Shown: positions 44,816 to 54,185 of the stretch, piece by piece
Position numbering within the stretch: position 1 is the stretch's first letter
Layout of the letters: each line of letters begins with the position of its first letter
Assembly: GCA_030710605.1 (NCBI GenBank)
Contig: CP092880.1
Coordinates: forward strand, 25,992,870 to 26,056,869
Reading direction: 5' to 3'
DNA length: 64,000 nucleotides
From: Cordylochernes scorpioides
Taxonomy: Eukaryota; Arthropoda; Arachnida; Pseudoscorpiones; Chernetidae
Program-made: the position numbers and the translations under genes
Notes under the pieces: model-generated
Told to the model about the DNA's origin: nothing
Database searches by the model: none
The model's input: the letters and a program-made list of their open reading frames with translations, nothing else

Positions 44816-44940
44816 AAGAACAAAGAATAAAACAGTATATGGAAGTTAAAATCAACAAGACAAAGGCAGGGGAAAGGGAGGGTCCCACCCAGTGCTGCCA
44901 CTATCTTTGAGATATAAGAGGGGGGGGGGTGAAAGACAAG

Positions 44941-46989
44941 CTATTTATAAAGTATCTGGTAAATGTCTGGGAGGTCTATTTTACGGTTACAACTATTGTT
45001 TTGTGTGGAAATAATAGATTCTAGGCAGAGTCGGTGATGTTTGTTATGTATGTGCCGGTATTTAACTTGAGGATGGTCGAGATCAAAACTATGGCCTGTT
45101 TGTGCTATATGCGTGAAAATTAAGGATTTAGGATCTTTATTGCGGATCTTACGTCTGTGCTCTGAAATACGGATGCCAGTGGTTCTAACTGTTTCTCCAA
45201 CATAAGAAGTTGGGCAATCCAGGCACTGTATGGAATAAACTGCGCCGGTAGAGTTTATGGGTAGGGTGGGTTTATTAGATTTGGTGATGTGATGTCTAAG
45301 GATGGTGGCTAAGTTGGGGGGACTATTGTAGAGAACTTTTATGCCATATGGGCGTAGGACTCTGGAAATGGATACTGCGGCAGGGGAGAACGGGAGCCAA
45401 CAAGTGGCCCTGTGAATTGTAGTGGTTCTGTGGACACGTGGATCAAAAGTATGTTTTTCTATGAAATATATGGGATAACCAGCGGTTGTTAATAAGGAAT
45501 GGATTCTAGATCTTTCTATTGTTTTAAAAATGGGTAAGGAACAATGGGTAAAAATTATTTTAGTTAAGGTCCTGACTGTATTAATTTTAAAGGAGATGGG
45601 ACTATTGGAGGAGAAATGCGTATATTGGGGAGGGATATGCTTCTTATGGAAAACAGAGGTGTGAAAAGACTGAGGGGTGCGAATAATAAGAATGTCTAGG
45701 AAAGGTAAAACAGAATCTATTTCTGTTTCGTATGTAAACTTAATGTGGGGGTTGAAATCGTGCAAGGTACTGTATGTGAGTTGAAGGCTGTCTGTTTTAA
45801 TAATGCAAAAGATATCGTCTACATATCTCCTCCAATAGTAAATATCGGAAGGGAGGGCTTGATTGATCCATGTGTCCAAAGAACCCATGACTATTTCAGA
45901 GATGATTGATGATAGGGGACTACCCATAGGGGTTCCTCTGGTCTGTTTATAAAACTGCTTGTTGAAGGTGAAAGTGCAAATCGAGAGGCAGAGAGAAGCC
46001 AGTTGCAGGATATGGGAAGCCGTTTGTGTGTCAATGTTATTGGTAATAAGGAACGATTGCAATTTGTCAGCAATGAGAGAGTGTGGCAGTGAGAGGTATA
46101 AGGACGTGACATCAAAAGACACCATACTGTGTAGGGGTGGTGGTTGTAAACTAAGGAGGTCTTCTATGAAACTGGGGGGGTGCGTGATGCTATATGTGTT
46201 AGGATGGTCTTTCATGAGAGGGGACAAAAAACTTACCAAAAACTTGGCTACAGAGTAGGCTGGAGAAAGATGATAAGCTATTATGGGCCTGAGTGGGACC
46301 CCCGGCTTGTGTATCTTAGGCAAGCCATAAATATAAGCTTCCCTATCCAGGCAAGATGTAAATAGGGCAAATTGATCAGGTGTGATGATGCTGGATTTCT
46401 TCATTTCGCAGAGCGCCTTTCTGAATGATTTGGTCAACGCAAGATTTTCCTGGGGTGAAATGGAAGAAAAGGTAGTGTTGTCCTGGAGAATGTCCGTCAT
46501 CTTAGAAAGATAATCTGAGCGGTCAAGTACGACAGTGTGGCTTCCTTTGTCCGCTTTAATGAAAATGAGAGACTTGTAACTTTGCAACTTCTTAATGATC
46601 TGGCGATGTCTATTGCTGGAAGGTGGTATCTGTGAAGGTCTGCTGAGAATTTGAACTACGGCGTTTCGTACTTTAAGAGTTTCAAGATGATTAAGTGACC
46701 TTGTGACGCCTTCGATTCCGGCAATTATTCTAGGGATGTCCGGTTTAGCTGGGGGGATGAATTGAAGACCTAACGCTAAGATCCTCTCCTCTCTATCAGA
46801 CAGCTTGGTTGAAGACAGATTTAGGACGTTGGGAGGAGCAGATCCCGTGGACTCGGCGACATCAGGAAAATTAAACTTTCTTTTCCAATACGCCAATTTT
46901 GATAGATGCCTATTCTTAAGCGAAATTTCTTGTTGATGAACCTTAAAGGTGATGGATCTTACTAGGTTAGCAATGTCGTCCGCAGACAT
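44941..46989 (-). CDS. Penelope reverse transcriptase with GIY-YIG endonuclease
   Basis: An uninterrupted 682-codon gene, the only intact long protein in the window besides parts of gypsy. It makes cDNA and nicks target DNA for target-primed insertion. N-terminal region LKNRHLSKLAYWKRKF; then FIKADKGSHTVVLD, YGLPKIHKPGVPLRP, MVSFDVTSLYLSLP (catalytic Asp), GTPMGSPLSSIISE, and YVDD at about residues 389-392; then FLDILIIRT. The C-terminal GIY-YIG domain (about 580-665) shows VYSIQCLDCPTSYVGET, RISEHRRKIRN, HIAQTGHSFD and LESIIS. The same frame upstream, 47235-47038, still reads like Penelope N-terminal sequence (CKKVGFIPPSLRIKDPVKNP) but two stops (TGA, TAG) separate it from the ATG at 46989. 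So either the start is here or an N-terminal ~80 codons were lost. Confidence 0.93.
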   Translation of the reverse strand: MSADDIANLVRSITFKVHQQEISLKNRHLSKLAYWKRKFNFPDVAESTGSAPPNVLNLSSTKLSDREERILALGLQFIPPAKPDIPRIIAGIEGVTRSLNHLETLKVRNAVVQILSRPSQIPPSSNRHRQIIKKLQSYKSLIFIKADKGSHTVVLDRSDYLSKMTDILQDNTTFSSISPQENLALTKSFRKALCEMKKSSIITPDQFALFTSCLDREAYIYGLPKIHKPGVPLRPIIAYHLSPAYSVAKFLVSFLSPLMKDHPNTYSITHPPSFIEDLLSLQPPPLHSMVSFDVTSLYLSLPHSLIADKLQSFLITNNIDTQTASHILQLASLCLSICTFTFNKQFYKQTRGTPMGSPLSSIISEIVMGSLDTWINQALPSDIYYWRRYVDDIFCIIKTDSLQLTYSTLHDFNPHIKFTYETEIDSVLPFLDILIIRTPQSFHTSVFHKKHIPPQYTHFSSNSPISFKINTVRTLTKIIFTHCSLPIFKTIERSRIHSLLTTAGYPIYFIEKHTFDPRVHRTTTIHRATCWLPFSPAAVSISRVLRPYGIKVLYNSPPNLATILRHHITKSNKPTLPINSTGAVYSIQCLDCPTSYVGETVRTTGIRISEHRRKIRNKDPKSLIFTHIAQTGHSFDLDHPQVKYRHIHNKHHRLCLESIISTQNNSCNRKIDLPDIYQILYK

Positions 46990-47037
46990 TAACTAGTGGA
47001 GAAGAAAGATGAGGCCTTTAATAGATCTGGAGAGGAA

Positions 47038-47250
47038 TCAAATGTTGGAATGAGAACCTTGTATTCTGGCCTCGAGTAAGTCCAAATGAAACTTCCTGGT
47101 GAGCTTTGAGGAGAATGGATTCTTGACAGGATCTTTTATTCTAAGGGACGGAGGGATGAAACCGACTTTCTTGCAATGTAGGTTAAAGGTAAGATGAAGC
47201 CTCCATTTAGACAGTTGTAGGGATTTCTTTTCCAATTGGTGTACATAAAA
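47038..47250 (-). pseudogene. Penelope 1 N-terminal extension, cut off by stops
   Basis: In phase with the 682-codon gene: LSKWRLHLTFNLHCKKVGF and IPPSLRIKDPVKNPFSSKL, resembling the N-terminal part of longer Penelope proteins. No ATG is seen; upstream the frame runs into the pseudo-LTR. Confidence 0.65.
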
Positions 47251-47302
47251 ACGCAGATCAGGATTCGGGTGACTCGTTGTAAAAGGACTAAGGCTAAGAT
47301 TG

Positions 47303-47621
47303 TAGAAATTAAACTCTTAAAATCACGATCATTAAAACAATAATAAACAATAAGAGGAGCTTCTTGTGTAAATTTCTTTTATTACCGCAAGATTTCGAAC
47401 AGAACGTTCTTCAACGGGCGTGGATAGTAAAAACGTACTAACATGCTATTAGAGGAGAAAAACTAATATATACACCAATAAATTTACATATTGAAGAGAT
47501 AATAGCGTAAAAAGAGAATACAACATAAATATTTAAAATAAAATTTACATAATACAAACGTGAAGACTAAAAAATAAGCAATAAACTTGAATGAGACTAA
47601 AAACTAAGGAAAAATTATTAA
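47303..47621 (-). repeat. Penelope 1 upstream pseudo-LTR (shortened)
   Basis: Direct repeat of 44497-44815 with the full end ATCGTGATTTTAAGAG...TTTCTACAA (read on minus). It is cut at AAAATTATTA where the plus-strand copy begins. Its hammerhead-like motif lies at 47384-47423 and carries GAAATC instead of GAAAGC. Confidence 0.8.
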
Positions 47622-49555
47622 TTTTCCTGATGTCGCCGAGTCCACGGGATCTGCTCCTCCCAACGTCCTAAATCTGTCTTCAACCAAGCTGTCTGATAGA
47701 GAGGAGAGGATCTTAGCGTTAAGTCTTCAATTCATCCCCCCAGCTAAACCGGACATCCCTAGAATAATTGCCGGAATCGAAGGCGTCACAAGGTCACTTA
47801 ATCATCTTGAAACTCTTAAAGTACGAAACGCCGTAGTTCAAATTCTCAGCAGACCTTCACAGATACCACCTTCCAGCAATAGACATCGCCAGATCATTAA
47901 GAAGTTGCAAAGTTACAAGTCTCTCATTTTCATTAAAGCGGACAAAGGAAGCCACACTGTCGTACTTGACCGCTCAGATTATCTTTCTAAGATGACGGAC
48001 ATTCTCCAGGACAACACTACCTTTTCTTCCATTTCACCCCAGGAAAATCTTGCGTTGACCAAATCATTCAGAAAGGCGCTCTGCGAAATGAAGAAATCCA
48101 GCATCATCACACCTGATCAATTTGCCCTATTTACATCTTGCCTGGATAGGGAAGCTTATATTTATGGCTTGCCTAAGATACACAAGCCGGGGGTCCCACT
48201 CAGGCCCATATAGCTTATCATCTTTCTCCAGCCTACTCTGTAGCCAAGTTTTTGGTAAGTTTTTTGTCCCCTCTCATGAAAGACCATCCTAACACATATA
48301 GCATCACGCACCCCCCCAGTTTCATAGAAGACCTCCTTAGTTTACAACCACCACCCCTACACAGTATGGTGTCTTTTGATGTCACGTCCTTATACCTCTC
48401 ACTGCCACACTCTCTCATTGCTGACAAATTGCAATCGTTCCTTATTACCAATAACATTGACACACAAACGGCTTCCCATATCCTGCAACTGGCTTCTCTC
48501 TGCCTCTCGATTTGCACTTTCACCTTCAACAAGCAGTTTTATAAACAGACCAGAGGAACCCCTATGGGTAGTCCCCTATCATCAATCATCTCTGAAATAG
48601 TCATGGGTTCTTTGGACACATGGATCAATCAAGCCCTCCCTTCCGATATTTACTATTGGAGGAGATATGTAGACGATATCTTTTGCATTATTAAAACAGA
48701 CAGCCTTCAACTCGCATACAGTACCTTGCACGATTTCAACCCCCACATTAAGTTTACATACGAAACAGAAATAGATTCTGTTTTACCTTTCCTAGACATT
48801 CTTATTATTCGCACCCCTCAGTCTTTTCACACCTCTGTTTTCCATAAGAAGCATATCCCTCCCCAATATACGCATTTCTCCTCCAATAGTCCCATCTCCT
48901 TTAAAATTAATACAGTCAGGACCTTAACTAAAATAATTTTTACCCATTGTTCCTTACCCATTTTTAAAACAATAGAAAGATCTAGAATCCATTCCTTATT
49001 AACAACCGCTGGTTATCCCATATATTTCATAGAAAAACATACTTTTGATCCACGTGTCCACAGAACCACTACAATTCACAGGGCCACTTGTTGGCTCCCG
49101 TTCTCCCCTGTCGCAGTATCCATTTCCAGAGTCCTACGCCCATATGGCATAAAAGTTCTCTACAATAGTCCCCCCCAACTTAGCCACCATCCTTAGACAT
49201 CACATCACCAAATCTGATAAACCCACCCTACCCATAAACTCTACCGGCGCAGTTTATTCCATACAGTGCCTGGATTGCCCAACTTCTTATGTTGGAGAAA
49301 CAGTTAGAACCACTGGCATCCGTATTTCAGAGCACAGACGTAACATCCGCAATAAAGATCCTAAATCCTTAATTTTCACGCATATAGCACAAACAGGCCA
49401 TAGTTTTGATCTCGACCATCCTCAAGTTAAATACCGGCACATACATAACAAACATCACCGACTCTGCCTAGAATCTATTATTTCCACACAAAACAATAGT
49501 TGTAACCGTAAAATAGACCTCCCAGACATTTACCAGATACTTTATAAATAGCTTG
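47622..49555 (+). pseudogene. Penelope 1, second copy: truncated and frameshifted
   Basis: Begins ATTTTCCTGATGTCGCCGAG, equal to codon ~40 of the intact copy, and runs to the stop before CTTGTCTTTCACCC. It has all catalytic blocks (KADKGSHTVVLD, YVDD, GIY-YIG), but one base is missing near 48210 and one C is added in a C run near 49172, so the frames are 47905-48213, 48252-49196 and 49197-49550. It is otherwise almost identical to the minus copy. Confidence 0.92.
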
Positions 49556-49901
49556 TCTTTCACCCCCCCCCCCTCTTATATCTCAAAGATAGTGGCAGCA
49601 CTGGGTGGGACCCTCCCTTTCCCCTGCCTTTGTCTTGTTGATTTTAACTTCCATATACTGTTTTATTCTTTGTTCTTTTGGTGTAGGGATGTCGCCGTTT
49701 TAATAATAATTTTACCTTAGTTTTTAGTCTCATTCAAGTTTATTGCTTATTTTTTAGTTTTCACGTTTGTATTATGTAAATTTCATTTTAAATATTTATG
49801 TTGTATTCTCTTTTTACGCTATTATCTCTTCAATATGTAAATTTATTGGTGTATGTATTAGTTTTTCTCCTCTAATAGCATGTTAGTACGTTTTCACTAT
49901 C

Positions 49902-49940
49902 CACGCCCGTTGAAGAACGTTCTGTTCGAAAGCTTGCGGT
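49902..49940 (+). ncRNA. Hammerhead-like motif, class 1, third copy
   Basis: CGC, CCGTTGA, A, GAAC/GTTC, GAAA, GCTT, GCGG, then AATAAAAG. Same sequence as the outer motif at 44552-44590. Confidence 0.45.
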
Positions 49941-50069
49941 AATAAAAGAAATTTACACAAGAAGCTCCTCTTATTGTTTATTATTGTTTTAATGATCGTG
50001 ATTTTAAGAGTTTAATTTCTACAAAAAAGAATATTATATTATTAAATTAAATTCAATTGCCATCCATCG

Positions 50070-50248
50070 TTAATATTTTACACAAACAAATTTACTGGCA
50101 ATGCGTTTCTTTTAAATATCATCAAATATTATCTCTACAGACCTTACTGCATATAACTCATATCATTGCGGTAAGGTCTGTAGAGATAATATTTGATGAT
50201 ATTTAAAAGAAACGCATTGCCAGTAAATTTGTTTGTGCAAAATATTAA
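50070..50248. repeat. Near-perfect 78-bp palindrome with 23-bp spacer
   Basis: Arms 50070-50147 and 50171-50248 differ at one position. Each arm read outward has GGTCTGTAGAG, an AT hairpin region, GAAACGCATTGCCAG, then AAATTTGTTTGTG, so it may be another head-to-head pair of ribozyme-bearing tails; that reading is weak. Confidence 0.75.
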
Positions 50249-50746
50249 TATTATATTATCCCTAGTACACGTGGTACAGGCCATCATGGTGGGTAGTTAT
50301 CGACTGCTTTTACTGTAAGTGCATCACATGTCTACACATGTGAATAGCAGACTTTTATACTTACAAATGTGCCAGAGCCCCGTTTGGTTACTTGCACTCG
50401 CTGGTGGGGTTGGACTTTTGCAAGTATCGGGAGCCATTGGTACATTTTTTTTTTTAATTAGAGAAAAGTGCCCAATGCAGAATTTAATCCCGGGTTGTAG
50501 CTGTCAAACCAATGATTTTCGACCGCTACAACCCTTATACCGACCTCCCTGGTGGGGAGTGCCATTCTGATGACACAAAATTGAATTAAGGTTTTAATTA
50601 ATTTTGAAAAGTGTGATTAGAACACACAACACACACAACCATTAGAATAATTAATTTAAAATAAGAGCTTGTGACAGTTGGTAAAACAATAAATTCTTTT
50701 GAATTGGATTGAAAAGATCAAAGGACTAAATAATAATATTTATATA
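50249..50746. other. Unassigned, part A-block-like
   Basis: About 50268-50310 (ACACGTGGTACAGGCCATCA, GGTGGGTAG) resembles the ~80-bp segment inside A blocks 1 and 3. The 83-codon frame at 50319-50570 has no recognised domain. Confidence 0.35.
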
Positions 50747-50903
50747 CAGTAGAACCTCCCTGGAAAAGACACCTAATTGCAGAATCAAACTGTCCTTTGG
50801 GAAAGATGTCTTCTTACCGGAGAGTCTCTAAATTTCAAAAATGGTAATTTTGCAAATGAAGGCTATCCTTTATAGAGGATGTCCTCTCATAGAGGTCCTA
50901 CTG
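50747..50903. mobile_element. pogo/Tigger-like MITE, 157 bp, TA TSD
   Basis: Ends CAGTAGAACCTCCCTGG and ATAGAGGTCCTACTG, flanked by TA. Homologous to the decayed copy at 4278-4451. Confidence 0.85.
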
Positions 50904-50957
50904 TATTCACAACCCAAATAGTTACCGATAATAATGCACAATTTGGATTATAGATTA

Positions 50958-51135
50958 TAAACACAAGGTAATAAGACCATATCCAAATAAATATATAGTG
51001 TGGGATGTTTCTGTAACCGTTTTGTTACCATCATCAGACAGATTCAGTACTTCTGTTTCATGTTGGTAACAACACTTTAACAGAAACGTCACACACTATT
51101 TATTTGAATTTGGTCTTATTACCTTGCGCCTATAC
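50958..51135. repeat. Head-to-head pair of class 6 hammerhead-like tails
   Basis: Inverted arms of about 80 bp reach to GGTCTTATTACCTTG on each outer side. Left motif (51002-51041, minus): CTGATGA, GGTAAC/GGTTAC hairpin, GAAA, CATC. Right motif (51055-51095, plus): TTCATGT, hairpin, GAAA, CGTC. The left keeps the 5' box, the right keeps the 3' boxes. The R tail follows to about 51235. Confidence 0.55.
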
Positions 51136-51224
51136 AGTTACCTTTTATTGAAGTATGGTGGTATCAGCCACAGATATATTGGAAACCATTTTACATGTTT
51201 TAACGATATCCCTGACATAGTTTC

Positions 51225-51450
51225 ATATATTAAAAATAAAGAAGGCATAACCTGACCAAAAGCATATGTGCTTTTTAGATGGCAGAGCGCCATCTAGTGG
51301 AACAAATATCAACTAAACATTGATTTAACCTGTTCCCTGATATTTGGCCAACCCATTGATAAATCAAGAAAAGCCATCCATGAACGCGTTTCGCGCTGTT
51401 GGCTTTCGTCAGCGTGGAGCAGGCTGTACCATGCGACCGAGTTTCATATA
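51225..51450 (-). repeat. Class 7 repeat, third copy
   Basis: Minus-strand counterpart of 905-1165. Its hammerhead-like motif at 51377-51420 has the same CTGACGA and GAAACGCGTT boxes. Confidence 0.6.
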
Positions 51451-52905
51451 TATACCTTGAAGAAATGCGAATTGAATCTAGAGGTTGTAAGATTTCTTGT
51501 GGTTCTTGGATGAATTTGGTGTCTTGTAGCGCTGTTAGAGCTGCTCCATTCATTGGTTGTTAACAACAAAAATGTCCTTAGTTCTTTGTGTTAGTTGAAA
51601 TCTCTTATTGTGAACTTTAAAGTTTTCTAATTCATATTACCAAGAATCTAGTGGAATAAAAAACGTACAAACTGCTTGAATGCCAAGGATAAAAAGGGAC
51701 TGGGTGACAATAGCAATCTGATGAACATAAAGTCTGAATTCTAGGCTGCTGTGTGTAACAGATGTTCCAGATGGAGAGACCCACAGTATGACTTCCCTGC
51801 GATCCGGCTCTACTAATGCCATTGTTTCAGGATCTAGATAGTGACTAGACAGTACTGGGACATTGACAGCGGGTCAGTGTTTAGTGCTTACACCCCTGTG
51901 GTGGCCACTGCGCGATTAGCCGCCCTAGACTATCCCGCTTTGGTCATTGGTCATTTCCACGCTGGGAAGGGGGGTGGGGACCCTACTACTTTAACCCTGT
52001 GTATTCACATAGCGTGGAATGATACTCAACTTCCCCTCCGATAGCTTGCTCGCTCCACTGACCTAGGACTAGGTACTGATTACTAGACTGTTGGCTCTGG
52101 CGCAAAACTCCGATGGGAGGCCTCGCGTGTAGACGTAAGTCCGGCTTTCAGCGTTATCAGTGTCCAACAGTGCTGTTTTCAGTCTCTAGTCCACTCCATT
52201 CTACTTTGTTGTCAATAGAAACTCTAAGCGAGCTGTCGGAATTGAGAAGTTGGGGTCAGGGGTGTAGCAATACATGACTGGGTGAAATAGTATAGCATAC
52301 ATCTAACCCCTCTGTGTTATGTATCTAGATATCTCCTGAAGCCCTTACCATGTCTAGTTAACATTTAGGTAATTGTCTTTCTTTAAGGTCCCCTTTTAAG
52401 TCACCTAGTCCCTTTTTTATAACTTGGAATTCATATGGTATGCAAATTACCAACTCCCTTGGAAAAGAGTAAATGAATGTTACTCTATATATTTGGAGGG
52501 TTTTCATTATCTTGAGATAGAATATTTGTGACAACAATGAAAGAGGGTGTAACCACAGTAAATGATCATCTTATATTTCTTCAAATGCATTACTCTTCTT
52601 CTCTCTTATCTTCACTCAATCATATTAGGGTATCAAGCTTGTAGAGTTGATAACCATCTTTTTTTTTTAATATATCAAGTATACGTGGTAGAGGCCATAA
52701 TAATCATGGTGGGTAGAAGTTGGCAACTGCTTACAACCATCATGACTGTGTAAAATAATGACAAAGGCAGACGCATTCTATTTCACCCAGTATGATGTTT
52801 GTAGGCAGTCGCCAAGACTGGGAAAACTACTCAGTAGCAGGCCGACCTAGCTCCAAAGAAATGGTCGCCTCAGACATGAGGAACAGACACCATGTGCTGT
52901 TTCGT
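51451..52905. repeat. A block, copy 4, with local inverted duplication
   Basis: Matches 7111-8640 and 18731-20240 and abuts the satellite. Around 52720-52830 a GGCAACTGCTTACAACCATC stretch is followed by its diverged complement (TGTTTGTAGGCAGTCGCC), a fold-back not seen in other copies. No gene. Confidence 0.7.
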
Positions 52906-54185
52906 ACAAACGCAGTAAGGAGTTAGAGTGCAGTAGGTAATCCTAAAACGCATTAAGGAGTGAGAGTGCAGTAGGTAATCCTAAAACTCAGAAAGGAGTA
53001 AGTGTTCAGTAAGTAATTCTAAAACTCAATAAGGAGTAAAAGTGCAGTAGGTAATCCTAAAACTCAGTAAGGAATAAGAGTGCAGTAGGTATTCCTAAAG
53101 GGCAGTAAGAAGTAAGAGTGCCAGGGTATTCCTAAAACGCAGTAATGAGTAAGAGTGCAGTAGGTAATCCTAAAACTCAGAAAGGAGTACGAGTGCAGTA
53201 GGTAATCCTAAAACGCAGTAAGAAGTAAGAGTGCAGTAGGTAATCCTAAAACGGAGTAAGAAGTAAGAACGCAGTAGGTAATCCTAAAACGCAGTAAGGA
53301 ATAAGAGTGCAGTAGGTATTCCTAAAACGCAGTAAGAAGTAAGAGTGCAGTAGGTAATCATAAAACGCAGTAAGGAGTAAGAGTGCAGTAGGTATTCCTA
53401 AAACGCAGTAAGAAGTAAGAGTGCAAGGGTATTCCTAAAACGCAGCTAGAAGTAATAGTGCAGTAGGTAATCCTAAAACGCAGTAAGAAGTAAGAGTGCA
53501 GTAGGTAATCCTTAAACGCAGTAAGAAGTAAGAGTGCAGTGGGTAATCTTAAAACGCAGTAAGAAGTAAGAGTGCAGTAAGTAATCCTAAAACGCAGGAA
53601 GAAGTAAGAGGGCAGTAGGTAATCCTAAAACGCAGTAAGGAGTAAGAGTGCAGTAGGTAATCCTAAAACGCAGCAAGCAGTAATAGTGCAGTAGGTAATC
53701 CTGAAACGCAGTAAGCAGTAAGAGTGCAGTGGGTAAACCTAAAACGCAGTAAGGAGTAAGAGTACAGTAGGTAGTGCTAAAACACAGTAAGGAGTTAGAG
53801 TGCAGTAGATAATCCTAAAACGCAGAAAAAGTAAGAGTGCAGTAGGTAATCCTAAAACTCAGAAATGAATAAGAGTGCAGTAGGTAATCCTAAAACGGTA
53901 TAAGAAATAAGCGTGCAGTAGGTATTCCTGAAGGGCAGTAAGGAGTAAGAGTGCAGTAGGTAATCCTAAAACTCAGTTAGGAGTAAGAGTACAGTAGGTA
54001 GTCATAAAACGCAGTAAGGAGTAAAAGTGCAGTAGGTAATCCTAAAACGCAGTAAGGAGTGAGAGTGCAGTAGGTAATCCTAAAACTCAGTAAGGAGTTA
54101 GAGTTCAGTAGGTAATCATAAAACGCAGTAAGAAGTAAGAGTGCAGTAGGTGATCCTAAAACGCAGTAAGAGGTAAGAGTGCAGT

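Larger units (their letters stand above)
44497..50023. mobile_element. Penelope-like element 1: compound head-to-head insertion
   Basis: A nearly full-length minus-strand copy (47621 to 44497) with pseudo-LTRs on both sides of its gene, followed head to head by a 5'-truncated plus-strand copy (47622-50023). Both 3' ends point outward. AAAAAGAATATTAT occurs at 44483-44496 and 50024-50037 as a 14-bp TSD, so the whole structure entered as one event. The arms are almost identical, which indicates youth. Confidence 0.93.

Noticed and set aside
45959-46258. 99-codon plus-strand frame, identical to minus-strand 48532-48233
   Set aside because: It lies antisense to the Penelope RT core in both copies and is its shadow.
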